The notes: generated from the letters alone by a model not told the origin. 64,000 nt of DNA from Chrysoperla carnea (GCF_905475395.1 NC_058341.1:70625501-70689500), one strand, 5' to 3'. Shown: positions 33,103-45,454, counted from the first letter of the stretch. A program made the numbers and translations.

Positions 33103-36100
33103 CCCCGTACTTTCAGACGGCAAAGTCACGATATTATCTGGTATATTATGCAAGAACATAATTGTATCCAATTTAAATTTGAGTGTGTTTACTTCTATAT
33201 TCAAAGCTCTATTGTAATAGTAAATAACAGATAAACCTACCTTATCAATAGATAACTTATTTTTTGGTTTACCACGAATAACAGCATAACATATTAATGT
33301 TATTGCCATTACAAATAAAAAGTAACTAGTGTGAACTAAATGAAGATTTATTATGGATCGATCCGTCTGAAAACAGAAATATTCAATTATAAAATCATTT
33401 ATAAAAACAAATAACTGCATTCATGTATTCATTATAATTATAATATATTCATTAATGTTTTAACTGTTTTGTTTATATAATTAGTTTAGTTAAAAAGTTC
33501 AAGTTGCTTAAATATAGAAATAATGGTCTTAAAAATACATGTGATAGCTTGTTGGATTCGGAATGAAGTCTAGAAAAATGTGCTAGAAACGTTTTTCAGC
33601 AAGTTATAAACAATTAAAGAAAAAAAAAACGTTATTTCGTTTTTCGCCAATTTATTAAATATTAATATAAAATATTAATATTTAAGAAATTTTAAAAAAA
33701 GTTTCTTCGAAAGAAGAAAATTTTCAATGTAAAACTCCCACTTCCGGAAGTCTATCTCTATTATTTGTAATTTTAATTTAAAGCAGAAAATAGATCTTTT
33801 TGCGTCATTTTTATATGTTATTTATTATTAAATTAGTACGAGCACCAAGGCAATTTTAGATTTAGGGTTGAAATTATTTGTACCTTATTTTAAATTTGAT
33901 GATGAATTTTGTTATACTTATAACTTCATGAATGTAGACGAAAAATAAGAATAAAATTTTTCGATATCTGCCTTGGTTTTCGAAATATCTAAAGCTAAAT
34001 AATTATTCTAATAATAATTTCTATTATTCTAAATAATTATTATTATTTTGAAAATTACTCCAGATATCGAAAAATTCAATTCTTACTTTTCGTCTTATAT
34101 TGTTAAGTTATAACATAATTCACCATCAAAATTGAAAAATATATTTTTTTAAATTTGTGTCTCCACTTCCGAGCTTATACATCCTTAATTAGTCGAGCAC
34201 AACGGATTTTTTTGTTTTGTTTTGTTTTTTGTTTTGTTTTTTTTTTTTTTCAATAATTTATTAATAGGCCAATCAATTGAAGCAAACAGATATTGAGTTA
34301 GCAAATTAAATCTTAGTAGATTGAAAGTAGTTTTATAAGGTCGAGTATTGATATCCGTGGTAGTGCATCCCAAAAAAGTTGCAGAAACAAAATGGCGAAT
34401 CCTCTTTCGTACGAAAAACATGAAAAAATCGATTTCTCTAATCTAGCGGCTGACCTATCGTTTATATCGCAAAAAGTCAAAGGGAAAAAGTTTTTTATTT
34501 TGTAAAAATCTACCAAATGCCATTGTTAGCATGAAAGTCCGTCAATTTTCGCACAGATCTAAAAAACCATTTTAAAAAGGCAATTTTTAATTTTGCAATT
34601 AATTCAGCAATAATTAATTTATAGAGTAAACAATCTCAGAAATTATGCGCCTTGATATCCTCAATAACTCTCTTCAAGCGGAATCCTGATATATAGTTGC
34701 CGAGAAATTCAATTTTTTTTTGAAAATAGGCGGTACTGTTAAATAGCAATTGTCCGAATTAAGAAGTTTCGATTTCAATTTTACAAAACACCTTCTCTTG
34801 TCGAAGAGTGATACTATGACATGCAATTGAAGCCAGACTGAAAAATAATAATTAATTTGTTTAAAAATCGAATCGAAAATTACAAAAGTTATAGCGTACT
34901 TTTGTCCTTTAACTTTTTGCAATATAAATGATAAATCAGCCGCTAGATTATAAAACCCGATTTTTTCATGTTTTTAGTTCGAAAGAAGATTTTTATTTAA
35001 AATTGCCTTAGTGCTCTTACATCCTTAAGATAAATAATATAAAAAATTTGCCTTTGTACGCCAGGTATGCCAGGACTGCAGCATGAATTTATAAATATTC
35101 GTACGAGGTGGAATTTAAAAACTATATACTTACAATACTTAAAACAACCGAATTTTCAGGATTTATTTTATAAGACAGACGAGCTGTAACACCATCTGTA
35201 CACCAAGCATCAACACGTTCACCTAAGGCTGGTGGGCCAGCTCTTGTAACCAATATCCCCGATGCCTAGAAAAAAATAATTGACGAATATTAATTGAGGT
35301 AAATTTTAAATTAGTCGCATAAAGGAATACATAAAATAGCCATTCATAGGTAGTCCTCAATATCAGCTCCAATTTTGATAATTTTTTTAAAAATGTTTCT
35401 TTTTATATATTGTTTAAAATCAGAAACCTTTCAGAGTTCAATGTTCCAACTGGTATATTAATGCCTAGCCTAAATCGTTAATGATAGAAGTTTAAAATTT
35501 CCAGAGGATATTGATTTTATATTGTAGGTGTCATTTTAGAAAGAATTTTTTGAAATTTATACTCTAAACAGGGTCAAATGGGGGATGAAAGTTTGTATGA
35601 AAATACATATAAATCTTCATTTTTTAGTTCACTACTTAACCGATTAAAAAATTTTTGCATCTAGAATCTACATTATCACCAATTAATATGTGTTGTATTT
35701 TATTTTCAAAAAAAGTTAGGGTTCCGCATTAAAAGTTAAATCCATTTTTTTTGTTATTAAGTTAAAATAAATTTTTTGTGGAAAAAAATCACGCAAGAGT
35801 GATTTTTTTTATATAAGCTGCACAAATATTGTTTAAACAATATAAATACATAACTAGCAGTTATCCACGTTATAGCCTTCAATTCTCTTAACTTCACTTT
35901 TGTTCGCTATTTAATGAATTTTAACTTTAGTGCGAATCCCTAATTATTTTGAAAAGATAATACGGCAATGTTACCTGCTCATAATGTAGCATTCTACAGA
36001 TGAAAGAATTTCTAAAATCGTTTACGTAGTGAACTCAAAAATGCAGGTTTCAGTATTTAATGGATTTTTACTTTTGGAGCGGAATCTAAATTGTTTTGAA

Positions 36101-39100
36101 AATAAAATATAGCCCACGTTGTTGATAATGTAGCATTCTATAGGTGAAAGAATTTTAAAAATAGGTTAAGTACTGAACTCAAAAATGACGGTTTGTGTAT
36201 ATTTTCATACAAACTTTCATCCCTTATTTCACCCTTTTAGAGGATGAATTTAGGGGGAAAAAATCCTTTCTTAAATGATACCTGCAGTATAAAATCAACA
36301 TCTCCTTGATATTTCAAACTTTTATCATTAGCGATTTAGGCTGGTTGTCGATATATCAGCTGGAACATTGCCTTTTCCCCCTTCAGATTATTTCCCACCT
36401 CTGAAATGTTTGAGTTTAAATAATATACAAACAGAATCATTTTGAAGAAAAAAAATCATCAAAATCGGAGCTGTTATTGGGACTGCTGGGTAAAAACATT
36501 CATTGATGCGACTAAATACTATTTTTGCAAATACTACCTGTTGAGACGGTGCAGCTGCACATGCAGGAGGTGAGCTTGCCATTGATAGAATAGTTTTAGG
36601 GCCAGTTAATGTAACACACACATCTTGTACTTTGCTGCTGTTTTGTTGTACATTTACATTATCCAAATTAAATGATATTCCAAGTGAAGTATCTGAAAAT
36701 GGAGTCGCTGTTGGACATAAACTCTTCCACCCTAATAATGTATAAAATAAAAACCATAACGATATCGAGTACGCTACTTTTTAAAAAATTAATGTTTCTA
36801 AAAAAATTAGGCACTATTTTCTGAAGAGTTTAATTTTTAGTTCAGTCTCCTAATCGGCCACAAAACAAGATAATCTTTTGTGAGGTACACACTTCGTGAC
36901 CATGAAGGATGGGTTCTTAAACTTATCAAAAACAAAAATAAAAAAATTTGCCCGGAACGATCTTTTTTGGCGAGTTTTTGAAATATTTAAAAAAAATATA
37001 TATTTAAAAAAGAGGCTTTTTTACGGGAAAACTATTGATTTTCGTTGATAACCTTAAATGGGAAAGTTGAAAATACGTATTTTGAGCCAAGATGTGAGGG
37101 GATAATGATAGTTGTTTTTTTTTTTAATTGATGGACCGCCACTGACATTTGATTGGGTTAGCGAACAAAATAAACCCCTTCAGCTCGAAGTACGACTAAA
37201 TATCTACAAAATATCAAAAAATCAAATTGTTTTAATTAACTTGCCTGGCAGTAGGTGCAGAGTTAACATTTGTTAACTCTTTGAAAAATAATTAATTTTT
37301 TTAATAAATGTTTATTCTGCAATTACTGACAAAAGTAAATTAAAAAATTTGATTTTTAACTTCCCACTATAGGAAGTCATTGTAATGGGTCCTATTTTCG
37401 AAATCGAAATTTTCAACATATCTATACGTTTCATGGTTAGGACAAGACATTAACACCAATTTGGAGAAAAAGTATGTGTGTAAGTGAACATTTTTTTCGT
37501 CGTCAATATCGCGCGAACAAAAAATTTTATCGTCTTAGTTGAGGTGTCGATCGAAGCGTATTAAAGGCAAAATGATCCGAAAAGAATTTCATAACATTCG
37601 GTCGAGCCGTTTCGATTCGAGCGAGCTTTTTTTTAAATTTTATACGGATCGATATCGCGCGAACAAAAAATAATATCGATTTCGTTTAGGTGCCGATCGA
37701 AGCGTATTAAAGACAATATGATCCGAAAAGAATTTTATTACATTCGGTCAAGCCGTTTCTAGCTGAGCGAGCTTTTTCTTGAATTATATTCCGATCGATA
37801 TCGAGCGAACAAAAAATGATATCGACTTCGTTGAGGTACCGATTGAAGCGTATTAACTGATCTGAAAAGAATTTCATAACATTCGGTCGAATCGGGCGTG
37901 ACTTTCCTTAAATTTTTTTAGAATCGATATCGTGCGAACAACAAATGATATCGATTTCGTTGAGGTATCGATCGATGCGTATTAAAAGCAATATGATCCG
38001 AAAAGAATTTCATAACATACAGTTTTCACTTGTTTTAAATAAGTTCCTACATTCCGATTTTTGCCAAATTATTTTTTCTTAAAAACTACTAATTTTTCTC
38101 CCAATTATCGCGTTGTAAAAGCGGACGAGTTAATTTTTTTTATTACTGAGATATTTTGCGTCCATATACTGTAATAGTATCAATAAATAAATATATGTAG
38201 ATAAAACGTTTACCTGATACTAAAAGATAGCCATTTACATAGCTAATATTCGGTGGCAATGAAGCAACATTCAGCGTGGCTAAAATATGTACTGACACGT
38301 TTGCATAATCTAACGTGTCATTATTGAACGCGATATGATTGTTGTACACATACGATGCAGATGAAGATGAATGCTGGATACAAAGTTCTTGAGCACTCAA
38401 ATAACGTATAAGTGATTTCCAATCCTGTAACAAATATCTAATTTAATAGAGTAGTGAAAACTTTAACTTTCGGTTGTCAAAAATAAATTATGAAATTTGA
38501 TAAAAATTAAAATTTATGTAGAAATATGCTTAAATATTCTGATTTTGAGTTATAAAAGCACATTATTGTTAACAGAGAGCCATAAGGTATAAATATCTCA
38601 AAAATTCGGAATCCAGGGTCAATAAATGAATCTTTATAAAAACTGTTACATTGTTTAAAGCTTACTTAAAGAAATTAAAAACAAAAATTTGTGGGATCTT
38701 ATCCAGGGGGTAGGAGCCACCCCTTCTTGGGTGTGGAAAAATTTATGTTGAAAATGACAACGCGAATCGGTAGAAGGATGAATTCTAAACAAAAAAAGTC
38801 ATTCAAGCATATTTCAAAAAGTCAATACTATCCGAGTTATTAGGGATTGAAATTCGGAATATGTAACATCAAATAACTGAAAAGTTTGCAGTTTTTTGAA
38901 GAAAGTATATCATACTCTTTTTGAAGTACTTTTAAACCATGAAAATGTAAGAAGTTTCAAGTCATTTGCATGAAAATCAGCTGAGTTATAATGAAAACAA
39001 AGTTTCTCGTACGTTTTTTTTTTTGTTTTATTCAGCACAAAAACTGATGAATTTACCACGGGAACTAAAATTAAGGTTGCCACTATCCAGTGTGGCTCAA

Positions 39101-42100
39101 AAAGTTCTGGCAGTCTCGGATATATATTTTTTTAAATATTGCAATTTTAATGCAAAACTTTTTTTCGAAAAATACAAAAAAATGTCTTTATCGTTAAATA
39201 ATTCGAAAAAAATAAAGTTTTTTTTTTTATTAAAAGTGGCTTCAGCAAATCTGCTATATAGCCAAAAATAAAGTTACCGAGTGAGAAAATTGCTTCTTTT
39301 CTCACGGGCGTAGATAATATATTATCAGATTATTCAAGCTCATTTGTATTAATTGTAGAACAGCCAAAATGATAGTCTAAGTAATGGCATTGATCTGCCC
39401 CTCAAGGTATCTTACACTTTTATTATTTTACATTTTTCAGGGTCATTAGAATAAAATACTTACTGGCCTAATTCTTAAGTTATCGTGATATTGTATGTAT
39501 ATTTAACACTAATCTCTATATAACTGGATAAAGGATCTATATGGCGTAAAAGAAATTTATGTTGAAGCACTCCCAGCACCCCAGGAATGGCTAGGAACTA
39601 AATGGAACTATTGTGCGCACCATAAATTTGTTACGATTTCACATGAAGTATAAATTTGTTCAATATGCGCTTTTGTCATTTCATTTTTTTAGTTCTATCC
39701 ACTCATTTGATCAATTTCAATACATAGGATCCTCTACCCAGTTATATGGAGATCAGTGATATATATATATATATATATGTACGGAGTGTTTTTTTAAGTA
39801 GTCATGCATTTGAAACTCGAAAAATAAGTTTTTTCGGGGCGAAATATATATCGGGAAGAAAATCTTTCTGTTGTCACTTTATGCCTCGGGAGCAAGTAAA
39901 GAATGTCTCAGATTTCATGTTTGTCACCCTTGGCCTCGCCTCGAGCCATAATGAACATGGGATCTGAGACATTCTTTACTTTTGCTCCCTAGTTGTGTAA
40001 TATACTATTTATAGAGAAAAATGCTTCAAGCAAAAAATGTGGAGTTCATTGGCACACATTTTACGCAATCATTATATTCAACCTGGGCTTTCAGGTTCAA
40101 TAAAAAGCTCATTCTGCTTCATAACTGATAAGAAATAGAAAAACAACTTTAAATTAGAAAGTAATTCCTTATTTACAAGGTAACATTTTTTGTTCGAATC
40201 ATTTTTTCTTTGCATCTTTAAGACAGAAACTGACTGCGAAGTTGTACCCTAAATTATCTCTTACTTTTTTTTTTCCGAAAATTGCATTAAAAAATTCACA
40301 AAAGAGTTGATTTAGTTAGACAGAAATTGAATCTAAACTATTCAGTTTCAGAAATTCTTCAAACAAAAAATTTTGGCATTTTAATAAAGCACAACTTTCT
40401 AATTTAAAATGTTCTTCTACTATTTCTTATCAGTTATGAAGCAGAGTGAGCTTTTCATTGACCCTGAAGGACGAGGTCGAATTAAATGTCTAACTTTTCT
40501 TTTCAGACATACTGTAATATAATAAAGTTTTATAACAAAAATATGATAATGGAAAGTAAATTATTTTTTTGGTAAAGCTTACAAAACAATATGTAAGGGC
40601 TTAGGAGAAGGCAGTTTAAGTTTTCAAAAGATATGAGAATTTTAAATCCAGAAGTGTTAATTTTGCTTGGAAAGAGAATATCTTAGTCTAAAAAGCTCAT
40701 ACGGGAATTTTTTATAGCTGATTTTCAAGAAAAATAAACAAACATTCGAATTAACAAACTTCATATAAAATTTAGGGATAACATTTCTCACCCTTTCAAT
40801 AGATGATAACAATTTTTGAGCAATAGATTACAACACTAGAAAGTACAAGTTTTCAAATGAGCTATTGTGGTTCCAAATTCGATGATTTTTTGCAGAAATA
40901 CAGTTGTTTAAAATTTAGGTAAAATTTTTTGTTGTTGTATTTTATTTTATGTTAATATGTTAATAAATGTTCCTTTTATTCTTTGGTTGATATTTTGTTA
41001 CAAAAAAGGCGGATTAAGATGCCAAAGACTTAGAGCGCCGTCACCGTGAAACCAACTAGTTTGATCTTATGTTTATAGGACTTTTTTAGTTATTTTTATG
41101 TACCGAATTAAATAATAATAATTTACTTACTACTATCATATTTTTGTTATAAAGCTGTACCATGAAAGTATCTCGAAAATAAAAAGTTTCTCAGTGTATT
41201 ATCAAATCACTCTCTTACAAGTAATTTGGTCGGGAAAATTCCACGAGCCATTTATGCATAAGTTATGTTCAAAGGCGACTACGAAAAAAAGTTGGTGAGC
41301 CATCGCGTCAAACTAACTTGAAATTATTTGTTTAGGTACGTGTGTTTCAAAATATTAACAAATCAGATTTTCTCATGGACCAATATGTCTACTATTACAC
41401 TAATAGTTTACAAAATAAAATAAAAAAGTTTTGTTCTAGTTTGCACCCTCACGGGTACACAGTGATGTTTGCCAAAAAATGTTTCTAACAAAAGTTGTTT
41501 ATTTTATATATTAAATAACTTTTACATTTAAACTTTGGTTCTCTCTCTAACGGTTTACAAGATGGGTCCTACGGACCCAACGGACCAAAAATTTCAGCTT
41601 GATTTCTCTTTTCGTTTTAGAGTTATGGTGATCGCAGACGGACAGACAGACAGACCGGAAATGGACTAATTCAGTGATTTTATGAACATCTATACCAAGA
41701 GTTTATTGGTAGTATTAATATTTTTAAGCGTTACAAACTTGGGACTGAACTTAGTATATCTTGATATATTTCATATACAGTGTGTCGACTTTTAGATGAA
41801 GACACCCTCATATTTTCATTATTTATAGGAAGTATCGATTTGAAATTTTCCACAGTCATACAAAAAATGTTCCTTATAAAAATTAAAAAAAAAATTTTGT
41901 TTGAAACGTTTTTTCGTAAACATTACCTCTCTGGACTAAAAATTTCTGTTTTGCTTCCCTTGACACAAAAACTGGATACGACCATGCAAACACCCTTGAA
42001 AATTTTCCGAAATGCATTATTTTCTATTTTTATCTTATCTTTCATAAATTTATTTATTTAAATATTATCTTTTTGTGAACGTCCATTGAACATTAGACTA

Positions 42101-44358
42101 CTAGACAGAAATAATAAAAAAAATAATTTAAAATGATTACATACAGGGTGGACCATTTTAAACTATAATGATTAATAGCTCGTTTTGCAAGTAACCAATA
42201 AAAAAATAACTTAAACAAAATTTGTAGAGTTTGTTGGGGAACATCAGGTTCTGTGATCAGATTGGACTTAGTTCTCCGGGTTGGTCTAATAGTCAAATTA
42301 GATCAAAGAAGGTAAGAGATAAAACAACACTTTAAATAAGAAAGTTGATCCTCATTAAAAAAACTAACATTTTTTATTTAGAACATTTATTCGAAAATCG
42401 TTAGCTTTCGGAAAAATGTTGTTGGATTTAATCGAAAGAACGAAAGAACACACAGTAACAACAGAAAAATGCTTTAGCGAAAAGTTATCAAGGCCAATAG
42501 AAGACATTCAACCGTATGTCCATGACTTTGACCTAGATAATTATTGATAAACTTAAGGCGTATTTTCTCTCGATTAAATGCAATAATGACATATTTTAAA
42601 GTCGCACTTCCTCTGAAAGGTAACGTTTTAATTGTTAGTTTTTGTTTTATGAGCATCAACTTTCTAATTTAAAGTATTATTCTTTTTCTTACCGATTAGA
42701 ATCTAAATTGGCTATTAAAGTAGCCCGAAAAATTAGATCCAATTTGATGTCAGAACATGATATCCCTCATCAAACTCTGCAATTTTTGCATAAGTTATTT
42801 TTTGATTGGTTAACTACAAAACGAGCTATTAGCCATTATAGATTAAAATAGTTCACCCTGTATAATCGAGGAAATAAAACTGAAAAATCATTATGACCCA
42901 GGAATTGACTCCTCGTCAGTGGATTTTTATGGGAGCCGGTGAAAAATGTTTGTCTAAGTGTACTCAACAAAATCATATTCATGCGTAACTTGTGCTTTAA
43001 TTTCGATTTACATTCATAAGGTGGGGCAGAAGTTCTCTACTTCCGGATACCGCATTCTCTTTATTTAACATTTTAAAAAACTATTGCATTATAAAAACGA
43101 CAATTCTCAGTACTTTTTTATCATTGACATATTTTAGCTAACCTTACGGTTTTCGAGATATAAGCATTTATTAAAAAGTGCGGGTTTTCGCCGAAAACTC
43201 GTTAGTGACGAAAATAAAGATTATTTTGTGGTTCCGGTCAAAATTTTAATTTGAAAGTAATAAGATATTATATTTTGGACGCTTCTAAACATTTTTTGGC
43301 TCTTGGCAATTTTTACCAAACCTCACTGTATGGATGAGAAAAAAAGTTCGGGGTTTTGCTGAAAATAAATATTTTTTTTTATTCTGGTCAAAAATAGGGT
43401 TAAAAAACTATATGACAATATATATTGGACCATTCTAAACTAAAAAGAGTAAAAAAATTCTTAGAACCGTCCAAAATATAATATTCAATGACTATCCAAT
43501 TAAATATTTGACCGGAACCAAAAAAAGAATCTTATTTTCGTTATTAACGAGTTCTCGTCGAAAAGCAAAATTTTGTTTCAAATGCTTATATATCGAAAAC
43601 GGTGAGGTTAGGTAAAAAATGTCAATGTTCAAAAAATGCTGAGAATTGTTCAAAATATCTTTTTTTAAATCCAATAACTTTTTTAAATGTTAAATAAAGA
43701 GGATGTGGTGTCCGGATGTAAACCGAAAAAGTACAAGTACTCATGTATATATTCCACCGGCTTCCATAAAAATCAACTGGCGAGGAGTCAATTCCTTGAT
43801 CAAATGCTTTATTTCATCAAATAATAAGAAAATTGGCCAATGAAAAATTGCATACTTGCACACCTGCCTAAGTTTACAATTTTCACCCAATTTGCTCCCG
43901 TGGTTCGCCAAAATTTTTTGCACTTTACTTTGAACATTGTTTGCACATAAACGGCTCGTGGAGTTATTATGACCAAAGTATGTTTTATATATAAATAGAT
44001 ATACGATATCACAACAGCTAAAAGGATTTGTCCTACAAGCTGCTATTTTACTAAACAATCTTTTCTAGCTACTCTAGCATAAAACGGACCCAAAGCGTCA
44101 TCAAACATGGCTAAATAAAAAATCACTCTGTTAAGCAATGCCTCTACTTAAGACTATGACTGTAGAATTGATAACAAAAAGTAATATTTAGCATACCCGA
44201 TGTGCGTCAATATTTTGTAATTCATTCTCATTACGAACAAAATATGATAACCATAATGTTGTCAAGGCAAAAGCTGTAAGGCATAAAGTAAATACAAGTA
44301 AAGGTGGTCGGGAAGTAGCAAACCCCCGTAAACTAACAAACGGGCCTCCAACAACCAT
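33100..44358 (-). CDS. TMEM248: Transmembrane protein 248-type two-pass membrane protein (5 coding exons, 321 aa)
   Basis: Coding exons on the - strand are 44358-44197, 38424-38214, 36731-36538, 35265-35134 and 33366-33100 (162+211+194+132+267 = 966 nt); phases agree at every join. The chosen ATG gives MVVGGPFVSLRGFATSRPPL, which lines up without gaps with the start of vertebrate TMEM248; an AG acceptor at 44373-44374 leaves 14 nt of 5' UTR in this exon. TM1 is about residues 19-42. A long luminal/extracellular domain follows, with four N-glycosylation sequons (NDT, NVS, NIS, NSS) and several Cys. TM2 is about 247-263, preceded by the conserved DRSIINLHLVHTSYF. The cytosolic tail is basic. 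Length is close to the vertebrate protein (about 314 aa). Function of the family is poorly known. The stop codon is the TAG at 33102-33100, which is also the first three bases of a repeat's terminal inverted repeat, so the last residues may be altered. The 5' non-coding exon was not found. Confidence 0.9.
33740..35035. mobile_element. Foldback sequences filling TMEM248 intron 4
   Basis: Two foldbacks: 33898-34130 (GATGATGAATTTTGTTATAC and inverted TATAACATAATTCACCATC) and 34400-34995 (AACATGAAAAAATCGATTTC and TCTAGCGGCTGA versus inverted TCAGCCGCTAGA and TTTTTTCATG). The outermost AGCACCAAGGCAATTTTAGA and AAATTGCCTTAGTGCT may mark a single larger element. Confidence 0.6.
35311..36516. mobile_element. 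TAGTCGCAT-type foldback, copy 2, filling TMEM248 intron 3
   Basis: Left TTAGTCGCATAAAGG and right inverted end TTTAGTCGCATCAATG; the arms continue with GTCCTCAATATCAGCTCC. It occupies all but about 66 bp of intron 3 (35266-36537). Confidence 0.8.
36732..37357. other. TMEM248 intron 2, unassigned part
   Basis: AT-rich sequence, no open frame or repeat match recognised apart from homopolymer runs. Confidence 0.35.
37358..38034 (+). mobile_element. Tandem-repeat Helentron-like element (~145-bp units) in TMEM248 intron 2
   Basis: Starts near AACTTCCCACTATAGGAAG, then contains four degenerate tandem units marked by CGATATCGCGCGAACAA at about 37507, 37649, 37797 and 37926 (steps of about 142, 148 and 129) with GATCCGAAAAGAATTTCATA in each. 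It ends in GTTTTCACTTG followed by T's, the same terminus as the HINE-like family. It carries a subterminal tandem array as some Helentron-derived repeats do. Confidence 0.65.
38585..39262. mobile_element. GGAACTAAAATTAA foldback, half copy (TMEM248 intron 1)
   Basis: The left arm only: GGATCTTATCCAGGGGGTAG, GTCATTTGCATGAAAATCAG and CACGGGAACTAAAATTAAGG. It matches the inverted right arm of the copy at 62510-63790, including the outermost ATAAGGTATAAATAT and CGGAATCCA. Confidence 0.7.
39507..39758. mobile_element. MITE with CACTRATCTC ends (252 bp)
   Basis: Left CACTAATCTCTATATAACTG and right inverted CACTGATCTCCATATAACTG; TIRs about 35 bp. A short AT microsatellite follows at about 39759-39778. 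TMEM248 intron 1. Confidence 0.7.
39888..39989. repeat. Hairpin with ~27-bp arms
   Basis: GGGAGCAAGTAAAGAATGTC...CAGAT on the left pairs with ATCTGAGACATTCTTTAC...TTTGCTCCC on the right, apart from a 2-bp bulge. The loop is GC-richer (CCTCGCCTCGAG). Confidence 0.7.
40080..40480. mobile_element. Foldback element (GCTTCATAACTGATAAG type)
   Basis: CTCATTCTGCTTCATAACTG and AACTTTAAATTAGAAAG on the left; CTTTCTAATTTAAAATG and CAGTTATGAAGCAGAGTGAG inverted on the right. Related single arms occur at about 25800 and 61810. TMEM248 intron 1. Confidence 0.65.
40481..41436. other. TMEM248 intron 1, unassigned
   Basis: No open frame or repeat arm recognised. ACTTAGAGCGCCGTCACCGTG at about 41027 is the least AT-rich part. 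Confidence 0.35.
41437..41780 (-). mobile_element. HINE-like element, copy 8, 3'-truncated
   Basis: Contains the CTCACGGGTACACAGTGATG, GGTTTACAAGATGGGTCC, CAGACGGACAGACAG and CAAACTTGGGACTGAACT landmarks in reverse orientation but lacks the CAAGTGAAAAC end. A second small + fragment follows at about 41865-41925. It lies in TMEM248 intron 1. Confidence 0.75.
42143..42861. mobile_element. CAGGGTG-type foldback MITE, complete copy (TMEM248 intron 1)
   Basis: Ends CAGGGTGGACCATTTTAAAC and inverted CAGGGTGAACTATTTTAATC; arms of about 280 bp. TA (ATA...TAT) lies on both sides, pointing to Tc1/mariner-type mobilisation. Best reference copy of its family here. Confidence 0.85.
42865..43815. mobile_element. 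Foldback element (GGAATTGACTCCTCG type), TMEM248 intron 1
   Basis: GGAATTGACTCCTCGTCAGT and CCGGTGAAAAATG match inverted GGCGAGGAGTCAATTCC and TTCCACCGGCTTCC. Inner arms contain TAACCTTACGGTTTTCGAGA / TCGAAAACGGTGAGGTTAGG, shared with the element at 14960-15990. Confidence 0.8.
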
Positions 44359-44819
44359 CGTACGTCTAGTACCTAAATATAAAAAGATCAACAATTAGTA
44401 TTTATATCTTTTTAAGTTTATGTAAATATTTTAAAACTTACGAAAGTTCTTTAAAAATTATTGCCATTATTTTTGAATTGTAGTTAAACGTGGAAATTAA
44501 AATTTTTTATTGACATTTATTAGACAGATTTATATGTCAAACTGAGATATCAACAATTTCATTATTTTAAATTTGTAGATAGCTTCACATGAATTGAGGT
44601 CAAGTCATAATTTCATAAGGGTACAGGAAAAAACACAGAATATCACAATATTTGTAAAAACATCCGTCAATAGGTAAGTCCTTTTTGCCTAAAGGTGTAT
44701 TTTCACGCTGACGGTAGACGCTGTGTTTAAGCGTCAAATTAGATCAAGTGATCAGTTTAGGTGGTGCTGTTATCTGGGAAAAAACTAAGCCGCGTCTAAT
44801 TATTTTACATTTAACTTTT

Positions 44820-45400
44820 TATACCATGCATATATGTAATATGCAAGGTATACTAAGTTTAGTCCCAAGTTTGTAACGCTTAAAAATATCAATGCTAAGC
44901 AAAAAATTTTGGTATAAGTGTTCATAAAATCACCTAATTAATCCATTACCGGTTGTCTGTCTGTCTGTCGTTTGTCGCCTGTCCGTATGCCATCACGATT
45001 ACTCAAAAACGAAAAGAGATATCAAGCTGAAATTTTTATAGCGTACTGAGGACGTAAAAAGTGAGGTCAAGTTCGTAAATGAGCAATATAGGGCAATTGG
45101 GTCTTGGGTCCGTAGGTCCGTAGGACACATTTTGTAAACCGTTAGAGATGGAACAATAGTTTAAATATAAAAAATATTCCTTATAAAAAAAATAACCAAC
45201 TTTTGTTTGAAACATTTTTTCGTAAATATCACTGTTTACCCGTGAGGGGTGCAAATTAGGCGTAAATTATATAGTATGTAATTATGAGAATATCAGTTAT
45301 GTATGTGTGACATGTATGTATGTGTAATGTGATAGAGTCATCAACACTGTCTATGCATGGTATTTAAACAATTGACTCAGTCAATTTTTGTTTTCACTTG
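44820..45400 (+). mobile_element. HINE-like element, copy 9
   Basis: TATACCATGCATATATG to TTTTCACTTG, flanked by T runs on both sides. Full length. The microsatellite is TGTC-based. Confidence 0.9.
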
Positions 45401-45454
45401 TTTTTTATTTGCGCTTCACGAATTATTTTTTGACCATGGCAAACCGATAATTGA

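Noticed and set aside
32160-33360. Internal splice GTAGGT at about 33242 as the normal end of the TMEM248 terminal exon
   Set aside because: Reading straight through gives DKVGL, which resembles the EKVAL near the C-terminus of vertebrate TMEM248, and a total length near the family's; I prefer no splice but list the alternative in the findings.
39759-39778. AT dinucleotide run
   Set aside because: Ordinary microsatellite next to a MITE; not worth a separate feature.
45036-45254. Frame ending LLIYELDLTFYVLSTL and similar frames in other HINE copies
   Set aside because: The same frame recurs in several copies of the non-coding HINE with stops and shifts, so it is repeat sequence rather than a gene.
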